A stretch of 64,000 bases of DNA, taken from assembly GCA_963749825.1 (NCBI GenBank), contig CAVVOI010000012.1:124001-188000 (forward strand), read 5' to 3'. This DNA comes from UBA11865 sp963749825 (lineage in GTDB: Bacteria; Chloroflexota; Anaerolineae; Promineifilales; Promineifilaceae). The notes below the pieces were generated by a model. It worked only from the letters and a program-made list of their open reading frames with translations, made no database searches and had not been told where the DNA came from. Positions within the stretch are counted from its first letter, which is position 1; every line of letters begins with the position of its first letter. The position numbers were made by a program, and so were the translations under genes. Shown piece by piece: positions 9,217 through 18,516 of the stretch.

Positions 9217-11340
9217 TCATTGAATCTCAACTTGGCCGATAACTTTTGGTTCTCCCAATCTTTCCTGCGTCGGCAGATGGTAGAAGCCGCTTTGAATCAG
9301 ATAAGTCCCAGATTGTAGATCGCTGGGTAATAGAATTGCGTACCGATCCTGAACAATTTCGCCTGGTTTCCAATCGCTGGTAGGATATCCATCTGGCGGT
9401 CGATCCAACTGGGCTAACAGAGAGCCATCCTCTGAAAGCACGTGGACATAGGCAGTGTAATCACGGTCCATTTCTACCAGTGTCTTCCAGCTCAGTGTAA
9501 TACCTAATTCATTCTCTACTTGCTCGACCTGCAAATCAGAAAGGGCTATTGCGCCGCTCCAGGATATGTCTTCTCTTTCTTGACCTCCGGGATTTTCCGT
9601 CCGAATATATGCAGAAAAATCGGGGTTCGATTCCACTAGCTGGTCCCTAGCGAACCGTGTCTCCATTCGGGCCAGGACTTCCTGTGAATATGAGCGGACT
9701 AGATAGTAGGCAGGTTGATCCAGGTGTCCCAATGGGAGCAAGCTTTGGCTAGGACTATGAAAACTCCGTAATTGCTCTTTATTTCCTTCCAAGGCGAAAT
9801 AGATGGTAGCCATCTGCTCCTGATTTGGGGTTAGATAAATGGCGGCTTCTTCCGGTAATTGAGCGGCAAATTGACCAAGTTGCCAGTCAGCTGCGTCGAA
9901 AACCTCAGCTAAATCTTGTTGGTTTGCATACCGGCCAAAGTAATCATATACCGACAGTGTCGCGCTGATGATTAACAAAATCATCAAACCACCACCAACG
10001 ACGAGAATGTTTCGTGGAAATAATTGAATCAGGCGCTCACTCATGACTGTTCCTAGCCAGGCGATGCCCAGCGACCCGATAATGGCCAGGGGCGGAACGA
10101 CGCCGATTAGACGTCCAAAATGAGGTGCGTCGCCACTAAGAATGCCGGGCAAGAGCATAACTAACAGCCAAATCAACAAAAATACTTCCCGTCTCTTGAA
10201 ACGGCGTAGGATTATGACGACTAATCCCGAAAGTACGAAAAACAGCTGAATAGGATCCAAAAATGGGCGTCCAGGAAGATTATGTAGGAGATTTGGATCA
10301 CCTTGCCACAAAAAACCACGGGGGACGCGTCCGAGATTATGAATCCATGTCAGCCACGGTTGGCCCGGGTATGTTCCTGCTCCTCTATTGGCTATCACTT
10401 TTGAGCGGAGAACCAGGTAATACGGATGACGAACCAAGAAGATCACCATTGGCAAAGCAACCACTATGGCGATAAAAGCCATCACGCCCAAATTCGCCCA
10501 CTGCCTTTGAACCGCCGGCCGATTGCGCCAAAACCAGAAGGTAATATATATCAAGAACAATAAGGGAAGAAAACGCGCCGCAGCATAGATATAGAGACCA
10601 ATTCCCAGCAGGATGCCCGACATTAGGTACCATCGCGGTGCAAAGTCGCCAAGTGGCAGTGCAGAGTCTTCCCCTGAGCGTGTTCTAGGTTGATGCCTTG
10701 ACTCTGACTCCTCAATCCCCTTCCAAAAACAAAACACTACTAGGGCATTTATAGGTAGGAACAAAATCGCTCTCTCGCCAAGACGGCTGAAGGTTATGGC
10801 AGGATAGGCGACAGCCACTATAAAAGCTGCGATCAGCGGCCCAGCTGCTGAAAAAATCGATTTTGCGGATATTGCGCCATTTTTGATCGAAGATGTTTCA
10901 TCTTCACTTAATACGCTTGCGGCTAGATAGGTTGCCAATACTGCCAGTACACCGGCAATAGCAGGCACGGCCCGGATGGCGATTGGTGTCGCGCCTAACA
11001 CGGCAATGGGCAGCGAGGCAAGGTATACGAATAGTCCTTCACGCCCGTAATTCCCCTCGAAGAAGACAGGCAAGGTCGTGTCGTAGATCGGCCTGCCGTC
11101 ATGAACTTGCTGGGCATAGAGTTCCCAACCTTCATGATATATCGGGAAGGTCTCGCGAGCCAATAAGGACAATGAATCCAGGCCATGATACGCTTCATCA
11201 TGATGTAGGCCAGGAGGTAATGAACCAAGCCGCCAGAAGCGAAGAAAACCAGCCAGCAATAGGATCGCCAGTAGCGTTACATATCGCCAGTCGATACGTG
11301 ATATCCAGCTTGATCGATCTGGCTCAGGCAGATCATCCAT
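9217..11340 (-). CDS. GT39-type membrane glycosyltransferase with C-terminal beta domain
   Basis: 707 residues. Residues 18-480 hold the dolichyl/undecaprenyl-phosphate-sugar-dependent GT39 (ArnT/PMT) membrane fold. After helix 1 (19-38) comes the acidic catalytic loop PPGLHHDEAYHGLDSL, with the DE pair expected to bind metal or acceptor. Hydrophobic segments recur to about 470. The C-terminal about 125 residues form a predicted beta-sandwich (FVH/YVHVLSEDG, DWKPGEI, SGTYLIQSGFY) that also occurs on the GT39 protein at 11602-13890. Such proteins move a sugar from a lipid carrier to a protein or lipid outside the membrane; the acceptor is unknown. A promoter-like TTGACT-N17-TAGTAT lies upstream at 11512-11540. 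Confidence 0.85.
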   Translation of the reverse strand: MDDLPEPDRSSWISRIDWRYVTLLAILLLAGFLRFWRLGSLPPGLHHDEAYHGLDSLSLLARETFPIYHEGWELYAQQVHDGRPIYDTTLPVFFEGNYGREGLFVYLASLPIAVLGATPIAIRAVPAIAGVLAVLATYLAASVLSEDETSSIKNGAISAKSIFSAAGPLIAAFIVAVAYPAITFSRLGERAILFLPINALVVFCFWKGIEESESRHQPRTRSGEDSALPLGDFAPRWYLMSGILLGIGLYIYAAARFLPLLFLIYITFWFWRNRPAVQRQWANLGVMAFIAIVVALPMVIFLVRHPYYLVLRSKVIANRGAGTYPGQPWLTWIHNLGRVPRGFLWQGDPNLLHNLPGRPFLDPIQLFFVLSGLVVIILRRFKRREVFLLIWLLVMLLPGILSGDAPHFGRLIGVVPPLAIIGSLGIAWLGTVMSERLIQLFPRNILVVGGGLMILLIISATLSVYDYFGRYANQQDLAEVFDAADWQLGQFAAQLPEEAAIYLTPNQEQMATIYFALEGNKEQLRSFHSPSQSLLPLGHLDQPAYYLVRSYSQEVLARMETRFARDQLVESNPDFSAYIRTENPGGQEREDISWSGAIALSDLQVEQVENELGITLSWKTLVEMDRDYTAYVHVLSEDGSLLAQLDRPPDGYPTSDWKPGEIVQDRYAILLPSDLQSGTYLIQSGFYHLPTQERLGEPKVIGQVEIQ

Positions 11341-11511
11341 CAGATTGTCTTATCGTGAACATCTTGGTGAGCTTTTGGTAAACAAAACAAGAATTGAGAA
11401 GTTATTTTCAGAGTAAACGCTATCCGGCCGGGATTCTGAATTTAATCGACAAACTCTACTGGGTCGCTGTTCATTTACCAGGTGATACGTTACCTACAGG
11501 GCAAGCGCGCT

Positions 11512-11540
11512 ATACTACCCATATCATAGCAGCCAGTCAA
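11512..11540 (-). promoter_or_regulatory. Candidate sigma-70 promoter for the GT39 gene at 9217-11340
   Basis: On the minus strand TTGACT (11540-11535) is followed after 17 bases by TAGTAT (11517-11512). The -35 matches consensus at five of six positions, the -10 at four. It would give a leader of about 165 bases before the ATG at 11340. Prediction from sequence only. Confidence 0.4.
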
Positions 11541-11601
11541 AATTGAGCCATTTGGCGCCAACTTCACAGTCGCAAAATGCCATTGCGGTACTGGAGGAAA
11601 C

Positions 11602-13890
11602 TCAATCCCGGACTGTGATATCAATTAGATAAATAGCATTATCCTCATGACCCGGGACAGATAAGCGATCATTGCTCAAGAGGTCATACATACCGACGAA
11701 GACTGGTATGGAACCACCAGGTAGATTATCGGGCAAAGTGATGATATGAGTGTCTGCGACAATTTGGCCGGGTTCCCAGCGGATCACCGGGTTTAGGGCA
11801 CATTCCGGAGCGCCGTCATGTTGGGCGACTAATTCACCATTGTTTAGGTGAACAAATACTTGCCGGTTGCGCGTCATGGGCGCGAGCGCCTGCCAATAGA
11901 GGGTGACGAAGAGATTTTCTCCTGGAGACACCTGGTTTTGGCTAAGCTCAAAGCCGATTAACTTGACTTCATCGCCAAGAACCTCATCCATTGGTTGGAC
12001 AGAAGAAGGCATTGAAGGCACAAGTTCATCGGGTCTGACCCAACGATTGCTACCTAAAGCTTCGATATTCCTGACAGAATCCACTTCCTGCTGCCCGAAA
12101 ATCTCCATCGTCGTCTGCCCGCCAACAGTAATTCGGCTTTGAAGAGATAGTTTGGCGAGTACTTCTGCATCAAACGGCACTGGGTCTTGAACGTTAGAAG
12201 CCAAAACAAAAGTCTGATAGTCAGAGCAGTGAGTTCGTTGAGCTTGGGACATATACCAGTTCGTTATCTCTTCTTCTTCATTGCTAGCATATGGCAAATC
12301 TAAATCATCTAACTGTTGGTGAACCAGACGCCATCCAGACTGGTGTGGGAATCCAAACAAACCATATAATGGAGGCTCTTGCCAGGTTGTTGGATACAGC
12401 ACCGGAATTGGTCTGTTATTTGACCAAGTGCGTTGACGTTCGGGTTCAACATCAACGAACAAGAGGTAGGGGTAAAGGACGGTCACCACCAGCCAGATGA
12501 CTGCGACAATGGCTGTAGAGATAGAAAGTACTTTGTTATCTCTACCCCGTACCAGGTTCACTATAGCGTTGGCGCCTACTCCAGCCAGCACGGCCGCCCC
12601 TGGAAAAAACGAATAAATATGAGTGCGGGGATCTCGCACGAGTAAAATATAAAACAAAGCCGGTACGACAAAATACAAAACGACTTCGAAATGGCTCCTC
12701 TTCCGGGCAAGGATCACCAAGCCGATAGCGGTCAAAACCAAAATCCCCAAGACGTACCAGATGCTATTGTAGAAGGTGCTCATTTGCCAGGCAGCGGAAG
12801 CGCCCCCCGCAAGGCTTACTTCATTCCCTTGAACTCCAACCCTGGTACCGACAAGATAATTGATGATCTTACCGAAGTTGGGAGCAAGAGCATAAGGAAT
12901 GTAGAAAATCGCCAGCAACACGAGTCCGCTCAATAAAGCGAGTCCCCAGGTTCGTACCTTTAGATGATTTTCCCGGTATGCAGCGACCAATATCCAGGCA
13001 ATTGCGGGCGTGAACAAAATGGCATCATAATGAGCTAAGAAGCCACCCGAAAGGAAAATAATTGACAAAAAGAGGTCCGATCTACGACCGTTTAGCCGGA
13101 AACGAGCAGCCGAAAACAACGCCAACGCGCCAAATAAAACGACGAAAGATTGGTATTGGGCAATTCGGCTAAAGGCGACGGCGAATCCGCCTATTGCGAA
13201 CAAAAGAGCGCTAATCAATCCAACTCTATCTGAGAACCAGGTGCGAGCTAACCAAAATAAGGCCAGGACTGCCAGCCACCCCGCCCACATAAAAGGCAAT
13301 CGCAACCAAAAATCATTGATCGTTCCGGTCAATTCCCAGGTGATGAGGGGAAACAAGATCTCGGCCGGCCCTTTTTGATGAAGAAATAATTCGTCGACGT
13401 CACCGGTTATGATGGCCGCGGCTCGAGCCATGATGATACCCTCATCACCCTGTAATTCCTTGTAACCTAGATTAGGCAAACGAAGCAATATGGCTATCAG
13501 CATGATTGCCACTAAGGTTACGATAACCTTTGGTAGCAAAGATTGCCTTTCCACTTTTGTGGGCAGCTCGATCAAAGAAAACAGTACAGGTGCAATAACC
13601 AATATAAGAACGCCAAAAAGCATAAACCCAGATTGTGATCGGCCAGGGATATAAGAGACCCACAAGGCGATTACCATATTGGCTAGTAATGCAATACCGG
13701 CCGCGATCAGAAACCGTTCGCTCAAGTATCCTCGTATTAGAAGCATCCAACCGAGCGCAGGTAAAATCCACAATAAGCAATATACGGCGAGCTGGCGAGC
13801 TGATCCCGCAGGTAATACAAGGCTAGCCACAGCCGAGATACCAATAGCGAAGATTAGGCCAATCTGAATCCTATATTTACTAAGATTCAT
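11602..13890 (-). CDS. GT39-type membrane glycosyltransferase with C-terminal beta domain
   Basis: About 762 residues from the preferred ATG at 13890. A longer frame opens at 13968, but it would overlap the upstream gene by 89 bases and add a non-membrane stretch before helix 1. The 13890 start overlaps by only 11 bases, which suits translational coupling. The N-terminal half has many helices and the GT39 acidic loop GYKELQGDEGIIMARA after the first periplasmic turn. Further hydrophobic segments run to about residue 500. The last about 130 residues (GFELSQNQVSPGENL, then FVHLNNGELVAQHDG, WEPGQIVADT, GMYDLLSNDRL) form the same type of beta-sandwich as the neighbour at 9217-11340. Role: transfer of a sugar from a polyprenyl carrier outside the membrane; acceptor unknown. 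Confidence 0.83.
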   Translation of the reverse strand: MNLSKYRIQIGLIFAIGISAVASLVLPAGSARQLAVYCLLWILPALGWMLLIRGYLSERFLIAAGIALLANMVIALWVSYIPGRSQSGFMLFGVLILVIAPVLFSLIELPTKVERQSLLPKVIVTLVAIMLIAILLRLPNLGYKELQGDEGIIMARAAAIITGDVDELFLHQKGPAEILFPLITWELTGTINDFWLRLPFMWAGWLAVLALFWLARTWFSDRVGLISALLFAIGGFAVAFSRIAQYQSFVVLFGALALFSAARFRLNGRRSDLFLSIIFLSGGFLAHYDAILFTPAIAWILVAAYRENHLKVRTWGLALLSGLVLLAIFYIPYALAPNFGKIINYLVGTRVGVQGNEVSLAGGASAAWQMSTFYNSIWYVLGILVLTAIGLVILARKRSHFEVVLYFVVPALFYILLVRDPRTHIYSFFPGAAVLAGVGANAIVNLVRGRDNKVLSISTAIVAVIWLVVTVLYPYLLFVDVEPERQRTWSNNRPIPVLYPTTWQEPPLYGLFGFPHQSGWRLVHQQLDDLDLPYASNEEEEITNWYMSQAQRTHCSDYQTFVLASNVQDPVPFDAEVLAKLSLQSRITVGGQTTMEIFGQQEVDSVRNIEALGSNRWVRPDELVPSMPSSVQPMDEVLGDEVKLIGFELSQNQVSPGENLFVTLYWQALAPMTRNRQVFVHLNNGELVAQHDGAPECALNPVIRWEPGQIVADTHIITLPDNLPGGSIPVFVGMYDLLSNDRLSVPGHEDNAIYLIDITVRD

Positions 13891-15568
13891 TGTCACCCAC
13901 ACGATAAATATGGATTGAGTAACCAATTCTGTCATCGGGTTCACGTGCCCGGAACCAGGCAAAGACATTCTTATCTTCTAGAGGTAATTCCCAGAGGTTG
14001 CTCACGCTGATAGCATAGAGGCCAGGCTCTGGATTATCAGGATCGAAGGGCAAATCCCACCACAAGTCAAAGTGCCGGGTAAGGCCTGGCAAAGGCTCGT
14101 AGTTGAGACCGTAGTAAGCCGGATCGGCCGTGCCAAACCAGGATAGCTTCAGATCCTCGATCTCGTTTTCTTCAGTCCAGCTGCGGAGACGCTTCAAGTC
14201 CTGACCCCAGTCAATATTACTATCGACCAAGACCTCATACCCATTGGCTGGTCCACCCGCCAATAGATTGAAGTAACTTAAATAATGTGGGTGCAAGTAC
14301 AAATCCCAGGCGACAACTGATATTAGAGCGCCTATTAGGGCGATTCTGGCAGCATATCCGCGAGCATTAGTCGCGCGCCCGTGAAACTCGGGAAGTAAAA
14401 TAATGCCAGAGGCTAAAACATAGAAAAACGGCAAGATTGGCAAGAGATGGCGATAACCTATGTTAAGGTCACTTTGCATGCTAGTAAGAAAATAGAGCAC
14501 TGCCGGGATGATAAGAAATGCTGCTTTTGCTCTCGTCCACTCTTTCCACAATAACAAAATCGTGGCTATTAAGAAAAGAAGCAACACCAAAAGCGGTGTT
14601 TTGACCAATAAGGCTACCGGAAAATAATACCACCAGCCTTCAGTCGAGAAATTCCCTAACAAGAAAGCAGGACGGCCGCCTCCGCTGAGCTGAAATATTT
14701 GTTCAATTCCAGCTAAATAAGTTGGCATGGGGCCGCTAAAACGGTTGAGGCCAGCAAAGGCAGGGCTCAAAAAACGATACGATCCAAATTCAAAAGCGTA
14801 AATGGCCCAGACGGTAAGGAGGGAAATAAGGCAGACTAATAAGTATTGGAATAGGCGCTGGGCGGCTGTGTCCCATTTCCAGCGCTGGCCATACAGAGGC
14901 AGCAAAGATAAAATGGCGAATATCGGAACAAAAACAAGATTCGAAAACTTGCTCCCGATAGCTAAGCCTAAGCCGAATCCAGCGATGAGGAGCCGGCCCC
15001 AGCGCCAATCTTTGGCTGTCCATAGACGCCACAGAATATATGCGGCAAGCAGAACCGTCGCTGTCCCGCCGACGTCAGTTGTCGAATAGCGACCATGAGC
15101 CAATATATTGGGATCGAAAAGCAAAAACGTCAGCGCCAATAGACCAGAATATTTCCCCCACAACTCTTTGGAAAAGCGATAGCCGATTAAACCCAAGCCA
15201 ATGGTCAAATAGACGATCGGTAACCGCGCCATGAATACCATTTGGTCGACACGCTGATTACCTGTCCACAACAATTTCTCGGCAAACGCGTACCAGCCCT
15301 CTCTCTGTTGCCAGCTTGGGTCTTCGAATGGTAAATTGATATCGGGAAACGTTAAGAGAGGAAGCGAGCTGATTACATTTATTAATGGAGGGTGTTCGAG
15401 GCTAAAGCGGGGATCGCCGCTGACCAGAAATGCAAGACCACGTGCCAGGTGATTCTGTTCATCCATCGTTGGACTATCACCTATCATTGAATCAATAGCC
15501 AACCAGAAAAACAGCAAGATGATGGGGATGGTTAAGAACACCGGACGTACGCCTCTTAATTGCCTCAT
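13880..15568 (-). CDS. GT39/ArnT-like membrane glycosyltransferase
   Basis: 562 residues and no C-terminal beta domain like those of its two neighbours, though a short soluble tail is present. Helix 1 is at about 10-27 and is followed by DSPTMDEQNHLARGLAFL, the GT39 acidic loop with a D-E pair. The helix-rich section runs to about residue 420. SNIDWGQDLKRLRSW near 450 is a segment commonly seen in the soluble tail of this bacterial GT39 subgroup. The gene is first in a minus-strand run of three GT39 genes plus the YfhO gene and gmd. It overlaps its downstream neighbour by 11 bases, which suggests coupled translation. A flippase-like gene is divergent 120 bases away. Confidence 0.83.
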   Translation of the reverse strand: MRQLRGVRPVFLTIPIILLFFWLAIDSMIGDSPTMDEQNHLARGLAFLVSGDPRFSLEHPPLINVISSLPLLTFPDINLPFEDPSWQQREGWYAFAEKLLWTGNQRVDQMVFMARLPIVYLTIGLGLIGYRFSKELWGKYSGLLALTFLLFDPNILAHGRYSTTDVGGTATVLLAAYILWRLWTAKDWRWGRLLIAGFGLGLAIGSKFSNLVFVPIFAILSLLPLYGQRWKWDTAAQRLFQYLLVCLISLLTVWAIYAFEFGSYRFLSPAFAGLNRFSGPMPTYLAGIEQIFQLSGGGRPAFLLGNFSTEGWWYYFPVALLVKTPLLVLLLFLIATILLLWKEWTRAKAAFLIIPAVLYFLTSMQSDLNIGYRHLLPILPFFYVLASGIILLPEFHGRATNARGYAARIALIGALISVVAWDLYLHPHYLSYFNLLAGGPANGYEVLVDSNIDWGQDLKRLRSWTEENEIEDLKLSWFGTADPAYYGLNYEPLPGLTRHFDLWWDLPFDPDNPEPGLYAISVSNLWELPLEDKNVFAWFRAREPDDRIGYSIHIYRVGDNES

Positions 15569-15688
15569 GGCGGCCGATTATAGGGCACGTTAATATAGCC
15601 TGACAATACACCAGATCATTGCGTTAACTCTACGCGAAGCGTACGTGATCTGGCAACTTTAGCAGATTGGTTTAGAATCGCTACCGTC

Positions 15689-16741
15689 ATGGACGAGCTT
15701 CTTAGCAGAATTCGAGATAATCGAGGCTATCGTTTTTTCCGGCGGCACCTGGGATCCTTAGTGAAAATCCTGGTGTCTGTTTTCGGACTGGCCTTCGTCG
15801 TGTGGTCAATTCCGGTTGATCAGATTCGAGACGAATTGGTTATCGTTAGCTGGTTCTGGCTGTTCGTTGCTTTTGCCATGGTTACTTTTAGCCTGGTATT
15901 ACGTGCTTTTCGATGGCTCTTACTGTTGAAAGGACTTCAGGCTTCAGTTCCGTTTGGCCGACTGGTGGAATTGTACTTCGTCGGTAACTTCTTTAACTCC
16001 TTCCTGCCCAGCGGATTTGGCGGTGATGCTGTGCGCATAATTGAAGTCGCCCGGGACGTGCCGGCTAATATCGCTGCGGGCACAGTGATCGTCGATCGAT
16101 TGTCCGGATTAATGACTCTGTTCGCGATGGCTCTTCTTTTGCTGCCCTTCCGGCCCGAACAATTTCCAGATAGCCTGGCTCTCATTGTGGCTGTAGTCTG
16201 CCTCGCGGGGCTCCTGGCAGGGGTTATCCTTCTTGAGGGCAACTTTATCCGGCGTTTTGGTCGCTGGTTGCCAGCAAAGTTATCACCTACGGGCAACGGC
16301 CCGGTGGCTCAATTGATGGATGCCGTGCAAGGTTGTGGCCGTAAAGCCATCTTAGGAGCCTTTGGCGTATCCTTCATCTTCAACTTGTTATTAGTTGCCT
16401 GGTGGGAAGCGGCCGCCCGGGCATTGGGAATCCAAGTATCCTATGCCCATTTGATGCTGGTCGTGCCGATTCTCTCGGTTGCCTTACTGGTTCCATCGAT
16501 AGGCGGTCTAGGAGTACGGGAGCTTCTAGCCGGGCCATTATTTGCCAGCGCAAATCTCCGTGGGGCTGAAGCAGTCGCCCTTTCTCTATTGGTATGGCTT
16601 ATTATGAGGGCAGTCAGTTTGTTGGGTGCGCCGAGTGTACGTTGCCGCAACAATCCGCGAAAACCGCCGCAAGCGCCGGTCCGCGACAGTCGAAAAGACA
16701 ACTATGTAAACAGGGCTTTCGTCCTATGCTATATGCTTTAG
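15689..16741 (+). CDS. UPF0104/AglD-like flippase-related membrane protein, C-terminus apparently frameshifted
   Basis: 350 residues as read. It belongs to the lysylphosphatidylglycerol synthase transmembrane (UPF0104) family, related to proteins that act beside membrane glycosyltransferases. Motifs: helices at about 22-40 and 50-70, then FVGNFFNSFLPSGFGGDAVR (90-109), the family hallmark, and TVIVDRLSGLM. A late hallmark GGLGVRELL is at about 271-279. The tail from about residue 313 is unlike the family. In the next frame, peptide VYVAATIRENRRKR followed by a stop at 16709 gives the expected end of the last helix plus a basic tail. Removing one base near 16630 would restore this and give 339 residues. 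TAGAAT lies 10 bases before the ATG. Divergent from the GT39 block, so it probably serves the same glycan. Confidence 0.75.
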   Translation: MDELLSRIRDNRGYRFFRRHLGSLVKILVSVFGLAFVVWSIPVDQIRDELVIVSWFWLFVAFAMVTFSLVLRAFRWLLLLKGLQASVPFGRLVELYFVGNFFNSFLPSGFGGDAVRIIEVARDVPANIAAGTVIVDRLSGLMTLFAMALLLLPFRPEQFPDSLALIVAVVCLAGLLAGVILLEGNFIRRFGRWLPAKLSPTGNGPVAQLMDAVQGCGRKAILGAFGVSFIFNLLLVAWWEAAARALGIQVSYAHLMLVVPILSVALLVPSIGGLGVRELLAGPLFASANLRGAEAVALSLLVWLIMRAVSLLGAPSVRCRNNPRKPPQAPVRDSRKDNYVNRAFVLCYML

Positions 16742-16760
16742 AACAGCTTATGACTGTGAC

Positions 16761-17192
16761 TCAAGCGCTAGGATCGGCTTCCCAAACAGGCTCACCGCTT
16801 AGAATTCTTCGTATTTGGTCCGGGAATTTTTTTGCATCGAGAGGTTTGGCCAAGAACCCGTCAAAACCAGCTTCTTTGGCTTTTTCCATCTCTGAAATAG
16901 CGCCTAAGGCAGTGACCGGTACAACCAAGGTACTCTTCAACAAAGGATGAGCTCGAATTCTTTCGAGCGCCTCATAGCCATCCTCTACAGGAAGCCTTAA
17001 GTCCATCAGGATTAGATCGACGCGTCCCATTTGTTCCGCGTATTCCACGACTCCCCAACCGGTCGTTTTCCACTCAGGATGTCTAACCCCTGTATAGGCC
17101 AGCAGACGAGCAGTCAAGGCGAAGCTGGCAGGGTTGTCTTCCACAACCAGTATATAAGCATCTTCGGGTTCAATAGGCTTTCGATCAGGCAT
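16761..17192 (-). CDS. CheY-like single-domain response regulator
   Basis: 143 residues, nearly all receiver domain. The acidic pair is E18/D19 in ILVVEDN, the phospho-acceptor D64 is in LILMDLRLP, the switch threonine T94 is in VPVTAL, and the conserved lysine K116 is in FLAKPLD. This is therefore a complete, phosphorylatable receiver. It has no output domain, so it must signal through a partner. An eight-residue lead precedes the first strand. No histidine kinase is adjacent. It sits seven bases downstream of moeA, probably in the same transcript. The insertion between helix 1 and strand 2 (HPEWKTTGWG) is somewhat long but usual for this receiver subgroup. Confidence 0.88.
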   Translation of the reverse strand: MPDRKPIEPEDAYILVVEDNPASFALTARLLAYTGVRHPEWKTTGWGVVEYAEQMGRVDLILMDLRLPVEDGYEALERIRAHPLLKSTLVVPVTALGAISEMEKAKEAGFDGFLAKPLDAKKFPDQIRRILSGEPVWEADPSA

Positions 17193-17199
17193 CTACCCC

Positions 17200-18453
17200 T
17201 CAAAATAATTGAACTTCTACCCACTCACCGGCCGTCACACCACCTTGATTGAGTGGAATTCTAATCAAACCATCGGCTTTCACGAGCGTATATATAAGAT
17301 TACTCTTGCCAAAAACAGGTGTGGCAATCAAGCCATCAGCTGTATCATTTAACCGAGCCGGCACATAATCCTCGCGACCAGATTCACTGGCAATATTGGC
17401 GCTAATCTTAGCCCATACAATACCTCGTCGTGGCGAGAAGGGCAAGCCTTGTAAACGGTAAATTGTCGGCATCCCAACCATAGAAAATTGGACCATGGCC
17501 GATACCGGATTTCCTGGCAGGCCAAGCACTGGCTTGCCTGATACAGCGCCGACAATAGTTGGTTTACCTGGACGGGTTGCAATCCCGTGCAACAAGACTC
17601 CCGGCTCGCCCAGACTGTTGATCACATCGACCGTCACATCCCTTACGCTAACAGATGAGCCGGCCGTCATAACAACCATATCATGTTGATCTAGGGCTTC
17701 TGCAGCGACCAGTTTCAAAGCATCTAGCTCATCAGGAATGATACCGATAATGACCGGTAGGCCGCCGGCTTGCCTCGTCTGAGCAGCAATTGTGTAGCTG
17801 TTGATGTCTCGAATTTGTCCCGGTCCTGGCTCTTGGCTTGGGTGAACGACCTCATCTCCTGTAGCAATGATGGCTACTCTGGGTCTTTTTGTCACCTTGA
17901 ACTCTGTTATTCCCAGAGCCAACAGGCCGCCCAAATCCTGCGGCCGCAGGAAATGACCGGCCGGCAAGATCTCGTCATCCTGACCGACATCTTCGCCGAC
18001 TTGCAACACATTCTGTCCGGATGCCACGGATCTTAGAACTTCTATCTCATAGGGAAAGTCGCTGGCGTTAGACCCGCCAACTGTTTGGGTAAGCTCAATC
18101 TGCACGACCGCATCAGCAGTCTCCGGAATCATGCCCCCAGTATGGACAATGGCCGCCTGATGCTTCCCTAACTCTATCGTTGCCTCCTGGCCCATTTGCA
18201 CTTCGCCGACCACAGTCAACAAAGCCGGCAGGCTATCATTCGCACCAAAAGTATTGGCGGCTCGAACAGCGTACCCGTCCATTGTGCTCCGGCGAAAAGC
18301 CGGCAACGCATGGGGCGAATGAATTGGCGCGGCTGTGACTCTGCCCAATGCATCTACTGTACGAATAACTTCGTCCTTGGCTAGAGGCGCCAGGTTTTGG
18401 AAAAGAAGATCGCGTGCATCTTCAGGAGGCAAGACATTGAAGAATTCCGGCAT
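17200..18453 (-). CDS. moeA: Molybdopterin molybdenumtransferase MoeA
   Basis: 417 residues, the normal length for MoeA, which inserts molybdate into adenylylated molybdopterin to give the molybdenum cofactor in the cytoplasm. Visible motifs: STMDGYAVRA (56-65) of domain 1, MIPETADAVVQ of domain 2, the MPT-binding segment IATGDEVV near 196-203, GQIRDINSY, TAGSSVSVRDVT (the usual Gly-Gly position reads GSS), and LPGNPVSAMV (about 306-315). A C-terminal beta domain (domain IV) ends in EWVEVQLF. No other moa/mob/moe genes are next to it. A MobA-like protein occurs at 47.5 kb but need not be related. It is 63 bases from ligA on the same strand. Confidence 0.92.
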   Translation of the reverse strand: MPEFFNVLPPEDARDLLFQNLAPLAKDEVIRTVDALGRVTAAPIHSPHALPAFRRSTMDGYAVRAANTFGANDSLPALLTVVGEVQMGQEATIELGKHQAAIVHTGGMIPETADAVVQIELTQTVGGSNASDFPYEIEVLRSVASGQNVLQVGEDVGQDDEILPAGHFLRPQDLGGLLALGITEFKVTKRPRVAIIATGDEVVHPSQEPGPGQIRDINSYTIAAQTRQAGGLPVIIGIIPDELDALKLVAAEALDQHDMVVMTAGSSVSVRDVTVDVINSLGEPGVLLHGIATRPGKPTIVGAVSGKPVLGLPGNPVSAMVQFSMVGMPTIYRLQGLPFSPRRGIVWAKISANIASESGREDYVPARLNDTADGLIATPVFGKSNLIYTLVKADGLIRIPLNQGGVTAGEWVEVQLF

Positions 18454-18516
18454 GTGGGTAGTTTATCAGAACAGAGGTGTGGTTTCGAATAAGACGCTAG
18501 TGCTACAAGTTCAACT

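Noticed and set aside
13891..13968. Longer N-terminus for the GT39 gene at 11602
   Set aside because: It would overlap the upstream GT39 gene by 89 bases and adds a stretch with no membrane or signal character. The ATG at 13890 begins directly before helix 1.
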